This document shows positions 1 through 9,248 of a stretch of DNA of 64,000 bases, in pieces. Below the pieces are notes generated by a model. The model was not told the origin of the DNA, searched no databases, and was given only the letters and a program-made list of their open reading frames with translations. The stretch is from Janthinobacterium sp051380875 (GTDB lineage Bacteria; Pseudomonadota; Gammaproteobacteria; Burkholderiales; Burkholderiaceae_D), in NCBI RefSeq assembly GCF_051380875.1, contig NZ_JBNYXW010000018.1, forward strand, positions 1 through 64,000. Direction: 5' to 3'. How positions within the stretch are numbered: position 1 is the first letter of the stretch; the number at the start of each line of letters is the position of its first letter. The translations under genes were made by a program, and so were the position numbers.

Positions 1-1
1 A

Positions 2-97
2 AATGAAAAGTCGACCAAGGTCGGCATCGCTACCAAACGCTTAAAAGCTGGCTGGAGTGCCGACTATCTCGCCAAGGTCTTGGGCTTGCCGACTTGA
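2..97 (+). CDS. C-terminal 31 residues of an unidentified protein (partial)
   Basis: An open frame runs in from the left edge and stops at TGA 95-97. It encodes 31 residues ending in YLAKVLGLPT, rich in Lys and small residues. It lies 120 bp upstream of dprA on the same strand. In related genomes this slot is often held by a LysM-domain or formylation-pathway gene, but these residues are too few for me to assign a family. Only the reading frame and the stop are seen directly. Confidence 0.5.
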   Translation, partial: NEKSTKVGIATKRLKAGWSADYLAKVLGLPT

Positions 98-217
98 TGC
101 TTCATGCAATCGCCCTGGCCTTTTTGCCCCGCTATTGAGTACATCCTTGCGCGCGTCGGCATCGCGTGCGCGCCGTGCCGCTAGCATGAAGGTGGTACAG
201 CACTGAGCGAGGTTGTC

Positions 218-1330
218 ATGCATGCAATTGCCGCGACGGCAGACACTGCCACGGAACTGGCGGGCTGGCTGCGCCTGCAGTATCTGCCCGGCGTGGGGCC
301 GGTGGTGGCGCGTGCCTTGCTGGGCCGCTTCGGCTTGCCGCAGCACATCTTCGCCACCCCATTCGAGGCCTTGCGCGAGGTGGTGCCAGCCAGCGTGGCG
401 CGCGCCATCGCCGAGCCGCCCAAGCCGCTGGTCAACAGCCAGCTGGAGCTGACCTTGCAGTGGCTGCAGCGCCCCGGCAATGCCGTGCTGACCCTGGCGG
501 ACCCCGCGTATCCGCCGCTGCTGCTGGAAATTGCCGATCCGCCACTGCTGCTGTACGTACGCGGCCGCATCGAACTGCTGTCGCGGCCCAGCGTGGCCAT
601 CGTCGGCAGCCGCAATGCCAGTGCGCAAGGCATGCAGAACGCGGCCGCGTTTGCGCAAGCCTTGAGCGTGGCCGGCCTGAGCATCATTTCCGGCCTGGCG
701 CTGGGCATCGACACGCACGCGCACGAGGGCGGCTTGCGCGGCGAGGGCGCCACCGTGGCCGTGATCGGCACTGGCGCCGATTTGGTCTATCCGCGGCGCA
801 ACCTTGATCTGGCGCAAAGAATTGCCGTGCAAGGCTGCATCGTCAGCGAGTACGCGCTGGGCTTGCCCGCCATGCCGAGTAACTTTCCGCGCCGCAACCG
901 CCTGATCAGCGGCTTGGCGCGCGGTGTGCTGGTGATCGAGGCGGCGGCGCATTCGGGCTCATTGATCACGGCGCGCCTTGCCGCTGAGCAGGGGCGCGAT
1001 GTGTATGCCTTGCCCGGCTCGATACACTCGACCCTGGCCAAGGGCTGCCATGCGCTGATCAAGCAGGGCGCCAAGCTGGTCGAGTCGGTCGATGACGTGC
1101 TGCAAGAGTTGCAGTGGCTGGGCGGCACCTCCAGCGTGCCGGCAGCGGCTGATGCAGCGCAGGCCGACGCGCCGTTGCTGGCCGCGCTGGGCCACGATCC
1201 CGTCGATGCCGACACCCTGGCCGCGCGCAGTGGCCTGGCCATGGGCGCGCTGATGGGCGAATTGCTGGCGCTGGAGCTGGCGGGCTTGGTGGAGCGCTTG
1301 CCGGGAGGACTGTTTCAACGCTGTAAATGA
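218..1330 (+). CDS. dprA: DNA-processing protein DprA (recombination mediator)
   Basis: A 370-residue cytoplasmic protein that, in this family, loads RecA onto incoming single-stranded DNA during natural transformation. An N-terminal helix-hairpin-helix-like segment (LPGVGPVVARALL, about 23-35) is followed by the Rossmann-like DNA-binding fold, with GSRNAS near 130-135, SGLALGID near 158-165, GTGADLVYP near 184-192 and NFPRRNRLISGL near 222-233. The last ~55 residues look like the winged-helix DprA C-domain. The ATG at 218 gives a full-length protein; another ATG 5 bp upstream is in a different frame. smg follows after 94 bp, the usual dprA-smg order in proteobacteria. Nothing key is missing. 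Confidence 0.96.
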   Translation: MHAIAATADTATELAGWLRLQYLPGVGPVVARALLGRFGLPQHIFATPFEALREVVPASVARAIAEPPKPLVNSQLELTLQWLQRPGNAVLTLADPAYPPLLLEIADPPLLLYVRGRIELLSRPSVAIVGSRNASAQGMQNAAAFAQALSVAGLSIISGLALGIDTHAHEGGLRGEGATVAVIGTGADLVYPRRNLDLAQRIAVQGCIVSEYALGLPAMPSNFPRRNRLISGLARGVLVIEAAAHSGSLITARLAAEQGRDVYALPGSIHSTLAKGCHALIKQGAKLVESVDDVLQELQWLGGTSSVPAAADAAQADAPLLAALGHDPVDADTLAARSGLAMGALMGELLALELAGLVERLPGGLFQRCK

Positions 1331-1424
1331 CAGCTTGTCACTTGTGTGGCGGCCACGCCGCATGGCCGTGCTTTGTCACGGCGCACCCTTGTGCCCCAGC
1401 GAACTTAGCTGCTAGAGTAGAGCC

Positions 1425-1889
1425 ATGTTCGATATCCTGGTGTACCTCTACGAGACTTACTATCGCCCCGATGCCTGCCCCGAGCCGGCAGCCCTGGCGC
1501 GCAAACTGTCGGCCGTCGGTTTCGACGACGTGGAGATTTCCGAGGCACTGGTCTGGCTGACGGACTTGAACGCCATGGCCGGCGTCGAGCAAACCCTGAC
1601 GGCCAGCTCGACGGGTACGCGCTTTTATGTGAAACAGGAAAGCGACGTGTTGGGCACGGCCGCCATCGGCTTCATCCAGTTCCTCGAAAGCGCCAAGGTG
1701 GTCTCGCCGCTGCAGCGCGAAATCGTCATCGAGCGGGCGCTGGCGCTCGACGAGGCCCCCGTTTCGCTGGGCAAGCTGAAAGTCATCGTGCTGATGCTGC
1801 TGTGGAGCCAGGGCAAGGAGCCGGATGCCTTGATGTTCGACGATCTGTTCATCGACGACGAAGACCTCCCGCCGCGCCTGTTACACTAA
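1425..1889 (+). CDS. smg: Smg family protein (DUF494)
   Basis: A 154-residue acidic, mostly helical protein that begins MFDILVYLYETYY, the characteristic opening of the Smg/DUF494 family. It reads through to an acidic end (FIDDEDLPPRLLH). The length is normal for the family. Its molecular role is not established; it is recognised mainly by its conserved place next to dprA and a topoisomerase gene, as here (dprA upstream, topB downstream). A purine-rich AGAG lies shortly before the ATG. No signal peptide or membrane segment is visible. Confidence 0.92.
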   Translation: MFDILVYLYETYYRPDACPEPAALARKLSAVGFDDVEISEALVWLTDLNAMAGVEQTLTASSTGTRFYVKQESDVLGTAAIGFIQFLESAKVVSPLQREIVIERALALDEAPVSLGKLKVIVLMLLWSQGKEPDALMFDDLFIDDEDLPPRLLH

Positions 1890-2272
1890 TAAAAACGTCC
1901 ATGGCGGCGTTGCAGCGTCTTGCCGTACTGGCTACTGTCTGCAACGCTGCGCCTTGCCCTGAACATTTTTATGGCACCTTGCAGCACCCCCTGCGCAATT
2001 GCTGCCTGACTCTGGCGCCGCTGCCGCGCCATCCCCTTTAATATGCAATGCGTATATGATGCTCCAGCGCGCACGCCAGGTAACGGTGTTTACGCCTGCG
2101 CATTCTTGCTTGCAGATAACTTGCCGAATTCTTCAATAGGCGCTTATCATTGGCCGCTTGACAAGACCATAAGTCACAGGGCCTTGCGCAGACAAAAGCG
2201 TCGACGCCTGGCATTGCACTGTATGATGCGCATGCTGAAACTATCCTAGAGCATTTTTCGAGACTAAAAAAT
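1890..2272 (+). other. 383-bp intergenic region between smg and topB with a hairpin at 1904-1950
   Basis: No convincing gene is present; short open frames here have no recognisable product. Just after the smg stop, the arm CGTTGCAG (1908-1915) pairs with CTGCAACG (1939-1946), and four more pairs including one G-U extend the stem outward to 1904 and 1950. It encloses a 23-nt loop. A T-run (ATTTTTA) follows about 20 nt later, so it may attenuate or end smg transcription. The rest presumably holds the topB promoter, but I see no strong -35/-10 pair. Confidence 0.4.
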
Positions 2273-4942
2273 ATGACAAAAACCCTCATCATCGCCGAGA
2301 AGCCTTCTGTCGCGAACGATATCGCGAAGACGCTTGGCGGCTTTACCAAGCACGATGAGTACTTTGAATCGGATGAATACGTTCTGTCGTCGGCGGTGGG
2401 CCACTTGCTGGAGATCGCCGTACCGGAAGAATTCGACGTGAAGCGCGGCAAATGGAGTTTCGCGCACTTGCCGATGATTCCACCGTATTTCGCGCTGAAC
2501 CCGATCGCCAAGACGGAAGCGCGCCTCAAAGTATTAAACAAGCTGATCAAACGCAAAGACGTTACCACCCTCATCAACGCATGCGATGCGGGGCGGGAAG
2601 GCGAGCTGATTTTCCGCCTGATCGCGCAAAACGCCAAGGCCAAGCAACCGGTCAAGCGCCTGTGGCTGCAGTCGATGACGCCGGGCGCCATCCGCGACGG
2701 TTTCTCGCACCTGCGCAGCGACGAAGAAATGCTGCCGCTGGCCGACGCGGCGCGTTGCCGTTCGGAAGCCGATTGGTTGATCGGCATCAATGGCACGCGT
2801 GCCATGACGGCGTTTAATTCGAAAGAAGGCGGTTTTTACCTGACCACCGTGGGCCGCGTGCAGACGCCGACCCTGTCGATCGTGGTCGAACGCGAAGACA
2901 AGATCAAGAAATTCGTATCGCGCGACTTCTGGGAAGTGCGCGCCGAATTCGTCTGCGCGGCTGGCATCTATGAAGGCCGCTGGCTCGACACGAAGTTCAA
3001 GAAGGACGAGAACGACCCCGAGAAGCGCGCCGAGCGCCTGTGGAGCAAGACGGCTGCCGACTCGATCGCCACTGCCTGCCGCGGCCGCCAGGGTATCGTC
3101 ACGGAAGAATCGAAACCGACCACCTCGATGGCGCCGGGCCTGTTCGACCTGACCAGCCTGCAGCGCGAAGCGAACTCGCGTTTCGGTTTCTCTGCCAAGA
3201 ACACCCTGGGCCTGGCCCAGGCGCTGTATGAAAAGCACAAGGTCTTGACGTATCCGCGTACCGATTCGCGCCACTTGCCGGAAGACTACATTCCGACCGT
3301 CATGCAGGCGCTCGAAACGGTCAAGGAAAACAGCAACTACCACCAGTTCGCCAAGCAGATCATCGACAAGGGCTGGGTCAAGCCGAACAAGCGCATCTTC
3401 GACAACACCAAGATCTCGGATCACTTCGCGATCATCCCGACGACGATCGCGCCGAAAAACCTGTCCGAACCGGAACAAAAGCTGTACGACCTGGTCACGC
3501 GCCGCTTCATGGCCGTGTTCTTCCCGCCTGCGGAATTCCAGGTCACCACGCGCTATACGGAAGTGTCAGGCCATCAGTTCAAGACTGAAGGCAAGGTCAT
3601 GACCAATCCGGGCTGGCTGGCCATCTATGGCAAGGAAGCCTCGACGGACGCCGACAAGGAAAGCAATGGCAACGGCAACCTGGTGCCGGTAGCCAAGGGC
3701 GAGAAAGTGCAGACGGAAAGCGTCAATGCCAACGGCCTGGTGACGAAACCGCCCGCGCGCTATACCGAGGCGACGTTGCTGTCGGCCATGGAAGGCGCCG
3801 GCAAGCTGATCGACGATGACGAGCTGCGCGATGCGATGGCCGGCAAAGGCCTGGGCACGCCGGCGACGCGCGCGGCCACCATCGAGGGCTTGCTGACAGA
3901 ACGTTACCTGATCCGCGAAGGCCGCGAACTGATCCCGACGGCCAAGGCATCGCAGCTGATGACCTTGTTGAAAGGCCTGGGCGTCAATGAATTGACGGCG
4001 CCAGAGCTGACTGGCGAGTGGGAATACAAGCTGTCGCAGATGGAAAAAGGCAAAATTTCGCGCGAAGAATTCATGCGTGAAATCGCGCAGATGACGCAAA
4101 TCATCGTCAAGCGCGCGAAGGAATACGATAACGACACGATTCCCGGCGACTACGCCACATTGGTAACGCCGTGCCCGAATTGCAGCGGCGTGGTGAAGGA
4201 AAACTATCGCCGTTTCGCCTGCACCAAGTGCGAATTTTCGATGAGCAAGACACCGGGTTCGCGCCAGTTCGAAATCGCCGAAGTGGAACAATTGCTGAAG
4301 GACCGTACCATCGGCCCGCTGCAAGGCTTCCGTTCGAAGATGGGCCGTCCGTTCGCCGCCATCCTGCGCATCGTGCGCGATGAAGAGATCAAGAATTTCA
4401 AGCTGGAATTCGATTTCGGCCAGAACGACGAGAGCGAAGATGGCGAAGGCGTCGATTTCACTGGCCAGACGCCCGTGGGACCTTGTCCCAAGTGCAATGC
4501 CGGCGTGTATGAAATGGGCCTGGCCTATGTGTGCGAACACAGCATGGCCAAGCCAAAAACGTGCGATTTCCGCAGTGGCCGCATCATCTTGCAGCAGGAA
4601 ATCTTGCCGGAACAAATGGCAAAACTGCTCAACGATGGCAAGACTGACTTGCTGCCGGGCTTTGTATCCCAGCGTACGCGCCGTCCGTTCAAGGCTTTCC
4701 TCGTGCGCGGCAAGGATGGCAAGGTGAGCTTCGAGTTTGAAGAACGCAAGGCCAAGCCGGGCGCCAAGGCAAAGGCGGCAGCTGCCGAGGTCGACGGTGA
4801 AGAAGGCGCCGCGCCAGCGAAGAAAACGGCCGCCAAGAAAGCCACGGCGGTGAAAAAGGCGCCGGCGAAGAAGGCGACGAGCGTGAAAAAGCCGGCCGCC
4901 AAGAAGGCACCGGCGAAGAAGGCAGCAGCGGCGGCGGAGTAA
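2273..4942 (+). CDS. topB: DNA topoisomerase III, with Lys/Ala-rich C-terminal tail
   Basis: An 889-residue type IA topoisomerase that cuts and passes single DNA strands, used in decatenation and in resolving replication or recombination intermediates. The TOPRIM domain opens the protein (IIAEKPSVANDIAK near 6-19, DAGREGE at 105-111). The active-site tyrosine is Tyr327 in LTYPRTDSRHLPEDY. Two Cys-rich zinc-finger-like segments follow the core (CPNC...CTKC and CPKC...C...C). From about residue 845 the protein becomes a tail of AKKA/PAKK repeats like histone H1, which should bind DNA non-specifically; such tails are common on betaproteobacterial DNA proteins. A strong terminator follows. Confidence 0.96.
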   Translation: MTKTLIIAEKPSVANDIAKTLGGFTKHDEYFESDEYVLSSAVGHLLEIAVPEEFDVKRGKWSFAHLPMIPPYFALNPIAKTEARLKVLNKLIKRKDVTTLINACDAGREGELIFRLIAQNAKAKQPVKRLWLQSMTPGAIRDGFSHLRSDEEMLPLADAARCRSEADWLIGINGTRAMTAFNSKEGGFYLTTVGRVQTPTLSIVVEREDKIKKFVSRDFWEVRAEFVCAAGIYEGRWLDTKFKKDENDPEKRAERLWSKTAADSIATACRGRQGIVTEESKPTTSMAPGLFDLTSLQREANSRFGFSAKNTLGLAQALYEKHKVLTYPRTDSRHLPEDYIPTVMQALETVKENSNYHQFAKQIIDKGWVKPNKRIFDNTKISDHFAIIPTTIAPKNLSEPEQKLYDLVTRRFMAVFFPPAEFQVTTRYTEVSGHQFKTEGKVMTNPGWLAIYGKEASTDADKESNGNGNLVPVAKGEKVQTESVNANGLVTKPPARYTEATLLSAMEGAGKLIDDDELRDAMAGKGLGTPATRAATIEGLLTERYLIREGRELIPTAKASQLMTLLKGLGVNELTAPELTGEWEYKLSQMEKGKISREEFMREIAQMTQIIVKRAKEYDNDTIPGDYATLVTPCPNCSGVVKENYRRFACTKCEFSMSKTPGSRQFEIAEVEQLLKDRTIGPLQGFRSKMGRPFAAILRIVRDEEIKNFKLEFDFGQNDESEDGEGVDFTGQTPVGPCPKCNAGVYEMGLAYVCEHSMAKPKTCDFRSGRIILQQEILPEQMAKLLNDGKTDLLPGFVSQRTRRPFKAFLVRGKDGKVSFEFEERKAKPGAKAKAAAAEVDGEEGAAPAKKTAAKKATAVKKAPAKKATSVKKPAAKKAPAKKAAAAAE

Positions 4943-4964
4943 TCCGGCGCCAGTCAGCCAGACG

Positions 4965-4994
4965 AAAGCCAGGGATCGCTCCCTGGCTTTTTTT
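4965..4994 (+). terminator. Rho-independent terminator after topB
   Basis: A perfect 11-bp stem, AAAGCCAGGGA (4965-4975) with TCCCTGGCTTT (4980-4990), has a TCGC loop and a T-run to 4994. It starts 22 bp after the topB stop and lies between convergent genes; the A-run on the left arm is short, so the plus direction is the clearer one. Confidence 0.9.
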
Positions 4995-5019
4995 ACGGTG
5001 CGATGTTACTTGCCGATGC

Positions 5020-5418
5020 TCAGGCGGGCGGCGCCGCCGCTTCCACCAGGCCCATTTCTTTGAGCACTTCATGTGCCGAGCGGAAGGCGTCGATGGCCAG
5101 CGGCATGCCGCAATACACGGCTGCGTGCAGCAGCACTTCCTGGATTTCTTTCATGGAGGCACCATTGTTGACTGCGCCGCGCACATGGCCGCGCAGCTCT
5201 TGGGCGCGGCCCAGGGCTGTCAGCATGGCAATGGTGGCCAGGCTGCGCGTTTTCAAGTCGAGGCCGTCGCGGCACCATGTCGTGCCCCAGGCGTTGCGCG
5301 TGACGAAGTCCTGCAAGGGGGCCGTGAAGGCGTCGACGCGGGCAAAGGCTTGCTCGACAAAGGCGTCGCCCATCACTTGTTTGCGCATGCGCAAACCATT
5401 CTCGAATTGTTCATCCAT
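5020..5418 (-). CDS. Carboxymuconolactone decarboxylase family protein (PcaC-like)
   Basis: A 132-residue helical cytoplasmic protein of the CMD/AhpD-like fold. The central stretch LDLKTRSLATIAMLTALGR, followed by ELRGHVRGAVNNGAS and an EVLLHAAVYCGMP segment, is typical of 4-carboxymuconolactone decarboxylase (PcaC). That enzyme converts gamma-carboxymuconolactone to beta-ketoadipate enol-lactone in protocatechuate breakdown. No other beta-ketoadipate genes lie nearby, so the substrate may differ and I leave the symbol blank. The start is an ATG with GGGAG upstream. The gene is convergent with topB. Confidence 0.85.
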   Translation of the reverse strand: MDEQFENGLRMRKQVMGDAFVEQAFARVDAFTAPLQDFVTRNAWGTTWCRDGLDLKTRSLATIAMLTALGRAQELRGHVRGAVNNGASMKEIQEVLLHAAVYCGMPLAIDAFRSAHEVLKEMGLVEAAAPPA

Positions 5419-5518
5419 GCCGCGCTCCCGTTGCTGTACCTTTCAGATACTAGCGAGCGGGCATGCGCTGGTCAAGCACGAGTCATGCGCGAATCAAGCG
5501 TAGCGCTGTGTGGCGTGC

Positions 5519-6247
5519 TTAATCGAGATAGTCGGAGTATTCGCGCTGCGCGTAGTGTTGCAGATTTGCCCACGGCTGCGCCTTGCTGACGGTCGGCTGC
5601 AGCTTGACGTCGACGCGGCGATAGAAAGTATTGGCGCGGTCGCCGCTTTCGATGATCAGGGGAATCTGTTTTTGCTCATCCCACAAGATGCGCTGGAACA
5701 CGCCATTTTTTTCCACTTCGCGCCAGCGCGCGCCCGGCACGTTCGATGCCTGTCTGGCCAGCGGCATGGCGGCCACCAGTTTCGGGTCCAGCAGGTAAAA
5801 ACTGTTTTCCCAGGAACCGTCGAAATTCACGTTCTCGTATTCCGCCTTCGGGATCGCCACCACGATCTTGTCGTGGGCATCGATGTATTCCACGCGTACG
5901 GTGTTCTTTTCCAGCATCACGTGGCGGGGGATCAGCACGGGATTGAAGTGCTTGTGTTCATGCTGCGTGGCCGTCGTCGCGGTTTTCAGCGCCACTTTCT
6001 TGTTTTCGCCATGCGCGTGTCCCGCATGCGCGTCGGTCGCTGGCGCCAGCACGCGCTCGACCCATACGTGGCCGGGGCGGCGCAGCATCTTTTCTTCGTA
6101 GCGGCTTTCGCGCGTCACGCCTTCGGGCGTCAGTACGCGGCTGTAGTAGGTGATGCCCAGGTCCAGGTCGGCAGGGGCGGCGGGCGCCGCTTGCGCTGAG
6201 GCAGCGAAGCCGGCGGCGAGGAGGACGGCGATCAGGGTCGGTTTCAT
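5519..6247 (-). CDS. Secreted protein of unknown function downstream of the alkaline phosphatases
   Basis: A 242-residue protein that I do not recognise. It opens with a clear Sec signal peptide (MKPTLIAVLLAAGFAASAQA, then AP), so it should be periplasmic. The mature part contains a His-rich stretch (HAGHAHGENKK and QHEHKHFNP, near residues 80-110) that could bind metal. The start at 6247 is chosen because the signal peptide begins there; an upstream in-frame extension adds only seven unlikely residues. It follows the second phosphatase by 77 bp on the same strand, so it is probably the last gene of the putative Pho operon. An accessory role, perhaps with zinc, is inference only. Confidence 0.7.
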   Translation of the reverse strand: MKPTLIAVLLAAGFAASAQAAPAAPADLDLGITYYSRVLTPEGVTRESRYEEKMLRRPGHVWVERVLAPATDAHAGHAHGENKKVALKTATTATQHEHKHFNPVLIPRHVMLEKNTVRVEYIDAHDKIVVAIPKAEYENVNFDGSWENSFYLLDPKLVAAMPLARQASNVPGARWREVEKNGVFQRILWDEQKQIPLIIESGDRANTFYRRVDVKLQPTVSKAQPWANLQHYAQREYSDYLD

Positions 6248-6324
6248 GGTGTGGCCTTTATTGTGCAAAGGGGGCGGAGGCTCGCTGCCATCCGCCCCGG
6301 TGGGACTACGCTTGTTGCGCTACA

Positions 6325-7734
6325 TCAAAAACCGAATGCCGCCTTCAGCAAGTCAAATACCTTGGTATTGTCCAGGGTGCCTTTGAAGGTCTTGGCGCCG
6401 GCGCCCGTGGCCAGCAGCTTGACGTCGCCGCCGCCGTGGGTTTCGCTGGCCAGGCGCACGCCTGTTTCTTGCAGGTAATTGTCTTTCAGTGCCGTGGCGC
6501 TGTCGACATTCGTGCGCAGGTCAGGACGGTTCGGACCGTTACCGAACACTAGCGTGGTGTAGGTATTGCCGTCGGCATCCTTGCTTGGCAGGTTATCCTT
6601 GTAGCCGCGGTTGATGTCGAGGATAGGATTGCCGCGCTTGCCGTAGCCGTTGAACGCCAGAGTGTGGTCATGGTCGGCCGTGACGACGATCAGGGTATTG
6701 GCCAGGGTCGGATCGGTCAGCTTGATCTTGTCGATGGCGGCCTTGATGGCGTCGTCGAAGGCGATGGTATCGGTCAGCGCGCGCTTGGCATTGATGCCGT
6801 GCAAGGCGTGGTCGATGCGGCCCCCTTCGACCATCAGGAAATAGCCATTGCTGTTTTGCGACAGCAAGTCGATGGCTTTGACCGTCATTTCCGACAGGCT
6901 AGGCTGCGTCGCGCCTTCGCCCAGCGGCGGCGTAGCGGTGCGGTCCAGTTCGTATTCCAGGTGGCTGCGGGTGCTGTACAGGCCGATGAATTTCTTGTTG
7001 TTCGGCGCTGCCGCCATGTCCGCTTTCGTCGCGGCCACGGTGTAGCCCTTGGCGGCAAATTCCGTCAGCAGGTTGCGGCCATCGGCGCGGCCGAACTTGT
7101 TGGCGGCCGACCATGGCGTGTAATGGTTGCGTCCGCCACCCATCAGCACATCGATGCCGTCCAGCAGGGCGGCGTTGTAGCCCGCGCCGCCCGGCACGCT
7201 TTGCGCGGCAATCGCATATTGCGCATTGCGGTTGCAGATGTGCGAGAACGTGGTGGCCGGCGTGGCGTGCGTCAGTTCGGTGGTGGTGATGGCGCCCACG
7301 GCCTTGCCCTTGGCTTTCGCCAGTTCCAGGATGGTTGGCACGCTCTTGCCGCCGGCCGGGCAGTTGTCCACGCCCAGGTTGCCGTTGGCGTCGCGGCCAG
7401 GCTCCTTGGCGATGGTGTCCTGCGCCATCGAGATGACTTCATTGTTCATCTTGACGCCGGTCATGTAGGCGGCCATCGAAGGCGCGCTGTCCGTCGTTTG
7501 CGCATCGTTCGAGAACGTCTTGATGCGCGCCGTGCGCTCCAGCTTGTCCATGTTCAGGCTGCCGTCTTCGCCGTATTTGTAGATGCGCGACGCCGTCACG
7601 GTCGATGGACCCATGCCATCGCCGAGGAAGAATATGACGTTCTTGGCGTCGGCGGCGTAGGCGCTGGCAACGCTGGCGGCCACGAGCGTGGCCAGCAAAG
7701 AGAGTTTCAGGGCGGGTTTCAATGCGAGTTTCAT
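6325..7734 (-). CDS. Alkaline phosphatase (PhoA family), exported, copy 1
   Basis: A 469-residue periplasmic phosphomonoesterase with a signal peptide ending SVASAYA (about residue 27). Family landmarks are present: the metal-binding Asp39 in FLGDGMG, the nucleophile Ser83 in TTDSAPS, the metal-binding EGGRIDHALH segment, TADHDHT and ETHGGGD. It releases phosphate from organic esters. The ATG at 7734 begins the signal peptide and has GGAC nearby; a TTG four codons upstream is a weaker alternative. It lies 29 bp after a second phosphatase gene, so the two are probably co-transcribed. The proteins share long identical blocks, for example the segment around DSAPSMAAYMTGVKMNNE. Confidence 0.93.
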   Translation of the reverse strand: MKLALKPALKLSLLATLVAASVASAYAADAKNVIFFLGDGMGPSTVTASRIYKYGEDGSLNMDKLERTARIKTFSNDAQTTDSAPSMAAYMTGVKMNNEVISMAQDTIAKEPGRDANGNLGVDNCPAGGKSVPTILELAKAKGKAVGAITTTELTHATPATTFSHICNRNAQYAIAAQSVPGGAGYNAALLDGIDVLMGGGRNHYTPWSAANKFGRADGRNLLTEFAAKGYTVAATKADMAAAPNNKKFIGLYSTRSHLEYELDRTATPPLGEGATQPSLSEMTVKAIDLLSQNSNGYFLMVEGGRIDHALHGINAKRALTDTIAFDDAIKAAIDKIKLTDPTLANTLIVVTADHDHTLAFNGYGKRGNPILDINRGYKDNLPSKDADGNTYTTLVFGNGPNRPDLRTNVDSATALKDNYLQETGVRLASETHGGGDVKLLATGAGAKTFKGTLDNTKVFDLLKAAFGF

Positions 7735-7763
7735 ATGCTTGTCCAATTCTTGTCTCTTGGTGA

Positions 7764-9215
7764 TTACAGACCGCCGGCGGTCTTGACCAGGCCGAATACT
7801 TTGGTGTTGTCGATGGTGCCCAGGAAGGTTTCCGAACCCTTGCCGATGGCGCCCAGGAAGACGTCGGTGCCGCCGTGGGTTTCATTGCCGGCCGTGGTGC
7901 GGATGACCGCTTCCTGGTGGTACATATTGGCGCTGGTGACGGTGTCGTCGAGGCTGGCCATGGCGGCGCGGCTCGACTGCGTGCGGTTTTCGCCATTGCC
8001 GAAGCCGATGATCGAATACGGTGCGCCGTCCAGGTCTTTTTCGACGGCGCCGGTGACGTAGTTCTTCACCAGGCCCAGCACGCCAGGGTTGCCGGCAGCC
8101 GTCTTGCCCGTGCGCTTGGCGTAGCCGTTCAGCACCAGCGTATGGTCATGGTCGGCCGTGACGACGATCAGGGTATTGGCCAGGGTCGGGTCGCTGAGCT
8201 TGGCTTTTTCGATGGCTGCCTTGATGGCGTTATCGAATGCAACCGTGTCTTGTAGCGCTTTCTTGGCCGTCGTTTCGTGCAGCGCATGGTCGATGCGTCC
8301 ACCCTCGACCATCAGGAAATAGCCTTTCTTGTTCTTGGCCAACACATCCATGGCCTTGGTGGTCATTTCCGCCAGGCTAGGTTCCTTCGCCGCATCGCGG
8401 TCCAAGTCGTAGCTCATGTGGCTGGCGGTGAATACGCCGAACAGACGCTCTGTCTTGGCAGCATCGACAGCCTTGAAGTCGGTGGCGTTGTTGGCGATGG
8501 TGTAGCTTTTGGCTTTCAGTTCGGCCACCAGGTCGCGGCCATCGGCGCGCTTGCCGCCATCCTTGAATGGCGTGAAAAATTGCGCGCCGCCGCCCAATAC
8601 CACTTCCAGGCCGGTGCTGCCCAGGGCGCTGTTGTAGCCGGTGCCGCCCGGCACGAGGGCTGCGGCGATATCGTTTTCCAGGTCGCGGTGGCAGATGTGC
8701 GAATACGTGGCTGCCGGCGTGGCGTGCGTGACGCGCGCCGTGCTGACGACGCCAGCGGCGAAGCCCTTGGCCTTGGCCAGTTCCAGCAGGGTGGTGGCGG
8801 GCGTGCCGTTGCCGGTGCCGCATTTGTTGACCAGCTTGTTGCCGTTGGCATCCAGGCCCGGATCGATGGCCAGCGTGTTGGCCGACATCGAGATGACTTC
8901 ATTGTTCATCTTGACGCCCGTCATGTAGGCGGCCATCGATGGCGCGCTGTCGGTCACTTGCGCATCGTTCGAGAAGGTCTTGACGAAAGCCGTTTCCGGC
9001 AAGGTATCCATGGTCAGCGAACCGTCTTCGCCCACCGAATAGATGCGCGCGGCCGTCATGGTGGTCAGGCCCATGCCGTCGCCAAGGAAAAAGATGACGT
9101 TTTTCGGCGGCGCTTCGACCACCACCTCTTCTTTTTTTGCGTCGCTGCCGCAGGCGGCCAGCATCAGGGTAATGGCGACGCTGCAGCCAGCGACGGAAAT
9201 TTTTCTGCGTGTCAT
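7764..9215 (-). CDS. Alkaline phosphatase (PhoA family), predicted lipoprotein, copy 2
   Basis: A 483-residue paralogue of the adjacent phosphatase, but membrane-anchored. The N-terminus MTRRKISVAGCSVAITLMLAAC has a lipobox ending at Cys22, followed by a short acidic linker. Catalytic landmarks match copy 1: FLGDGMG, Ser90 in VTDSAPS, EGGRIDHALH, TADHDHT and ETHGGTD. The start at 9215 (MTRRK) is preferred since GGA lies 8 nt upstream; an ATG three codons earlier (9224) is possible. It is the first gene of the probable three-gene operon, and a Pho-box-like repeat lies ~50 bp upstream. Having one lipoprotein and one soluble copy suggests different locations for the same activity. Confidence 0.93.
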   Translation of the reverse strand: MTRRKISVAGCSVAITLMLAACGSDAKKEEVVVEAPPKNVIFFLGDGMGLTTMTAARIYSVGEDGSLTMDTLPETAFVKTFSNDAQVTDSAPSMAAYMTGVKMNNEVISMSANTLAIDPGLDANGNKLVNKCGTGNGTPATTLLELAKAKGFAAGVVSTARVTHATPAATYSHICHRDLENDIAAALVPGGTGYNSALGSTGLEVVLGGGAQFFTPFKDGGKRADGRDLVAELKAKSYTIANNATDFKAVDAAKTERLFGVFTASHMSYDLDRDAAKEPSLAEMTTKAMDVLAKNKKGYFLMVEGGRIDHALHETTAKKALQDTVAFDNAIKAAIEKAKLSDPTLANTLIVVTADHDHTLVLNGYAKRTGKTAAGNPGVLGLVKNYVTGAVEKDLDGAPYSIIGFGNGENRTQSSRAAMASLDDTVTSANMYHQEAVIRTTAGNETHGGTDVFLGAIGKGSETFLGTIDNTKVFGLVKTAGGL

Positions 9216-9248
9216 GTGGTTCATCCGGCTAGGTTTGAAAGAGCTAGC

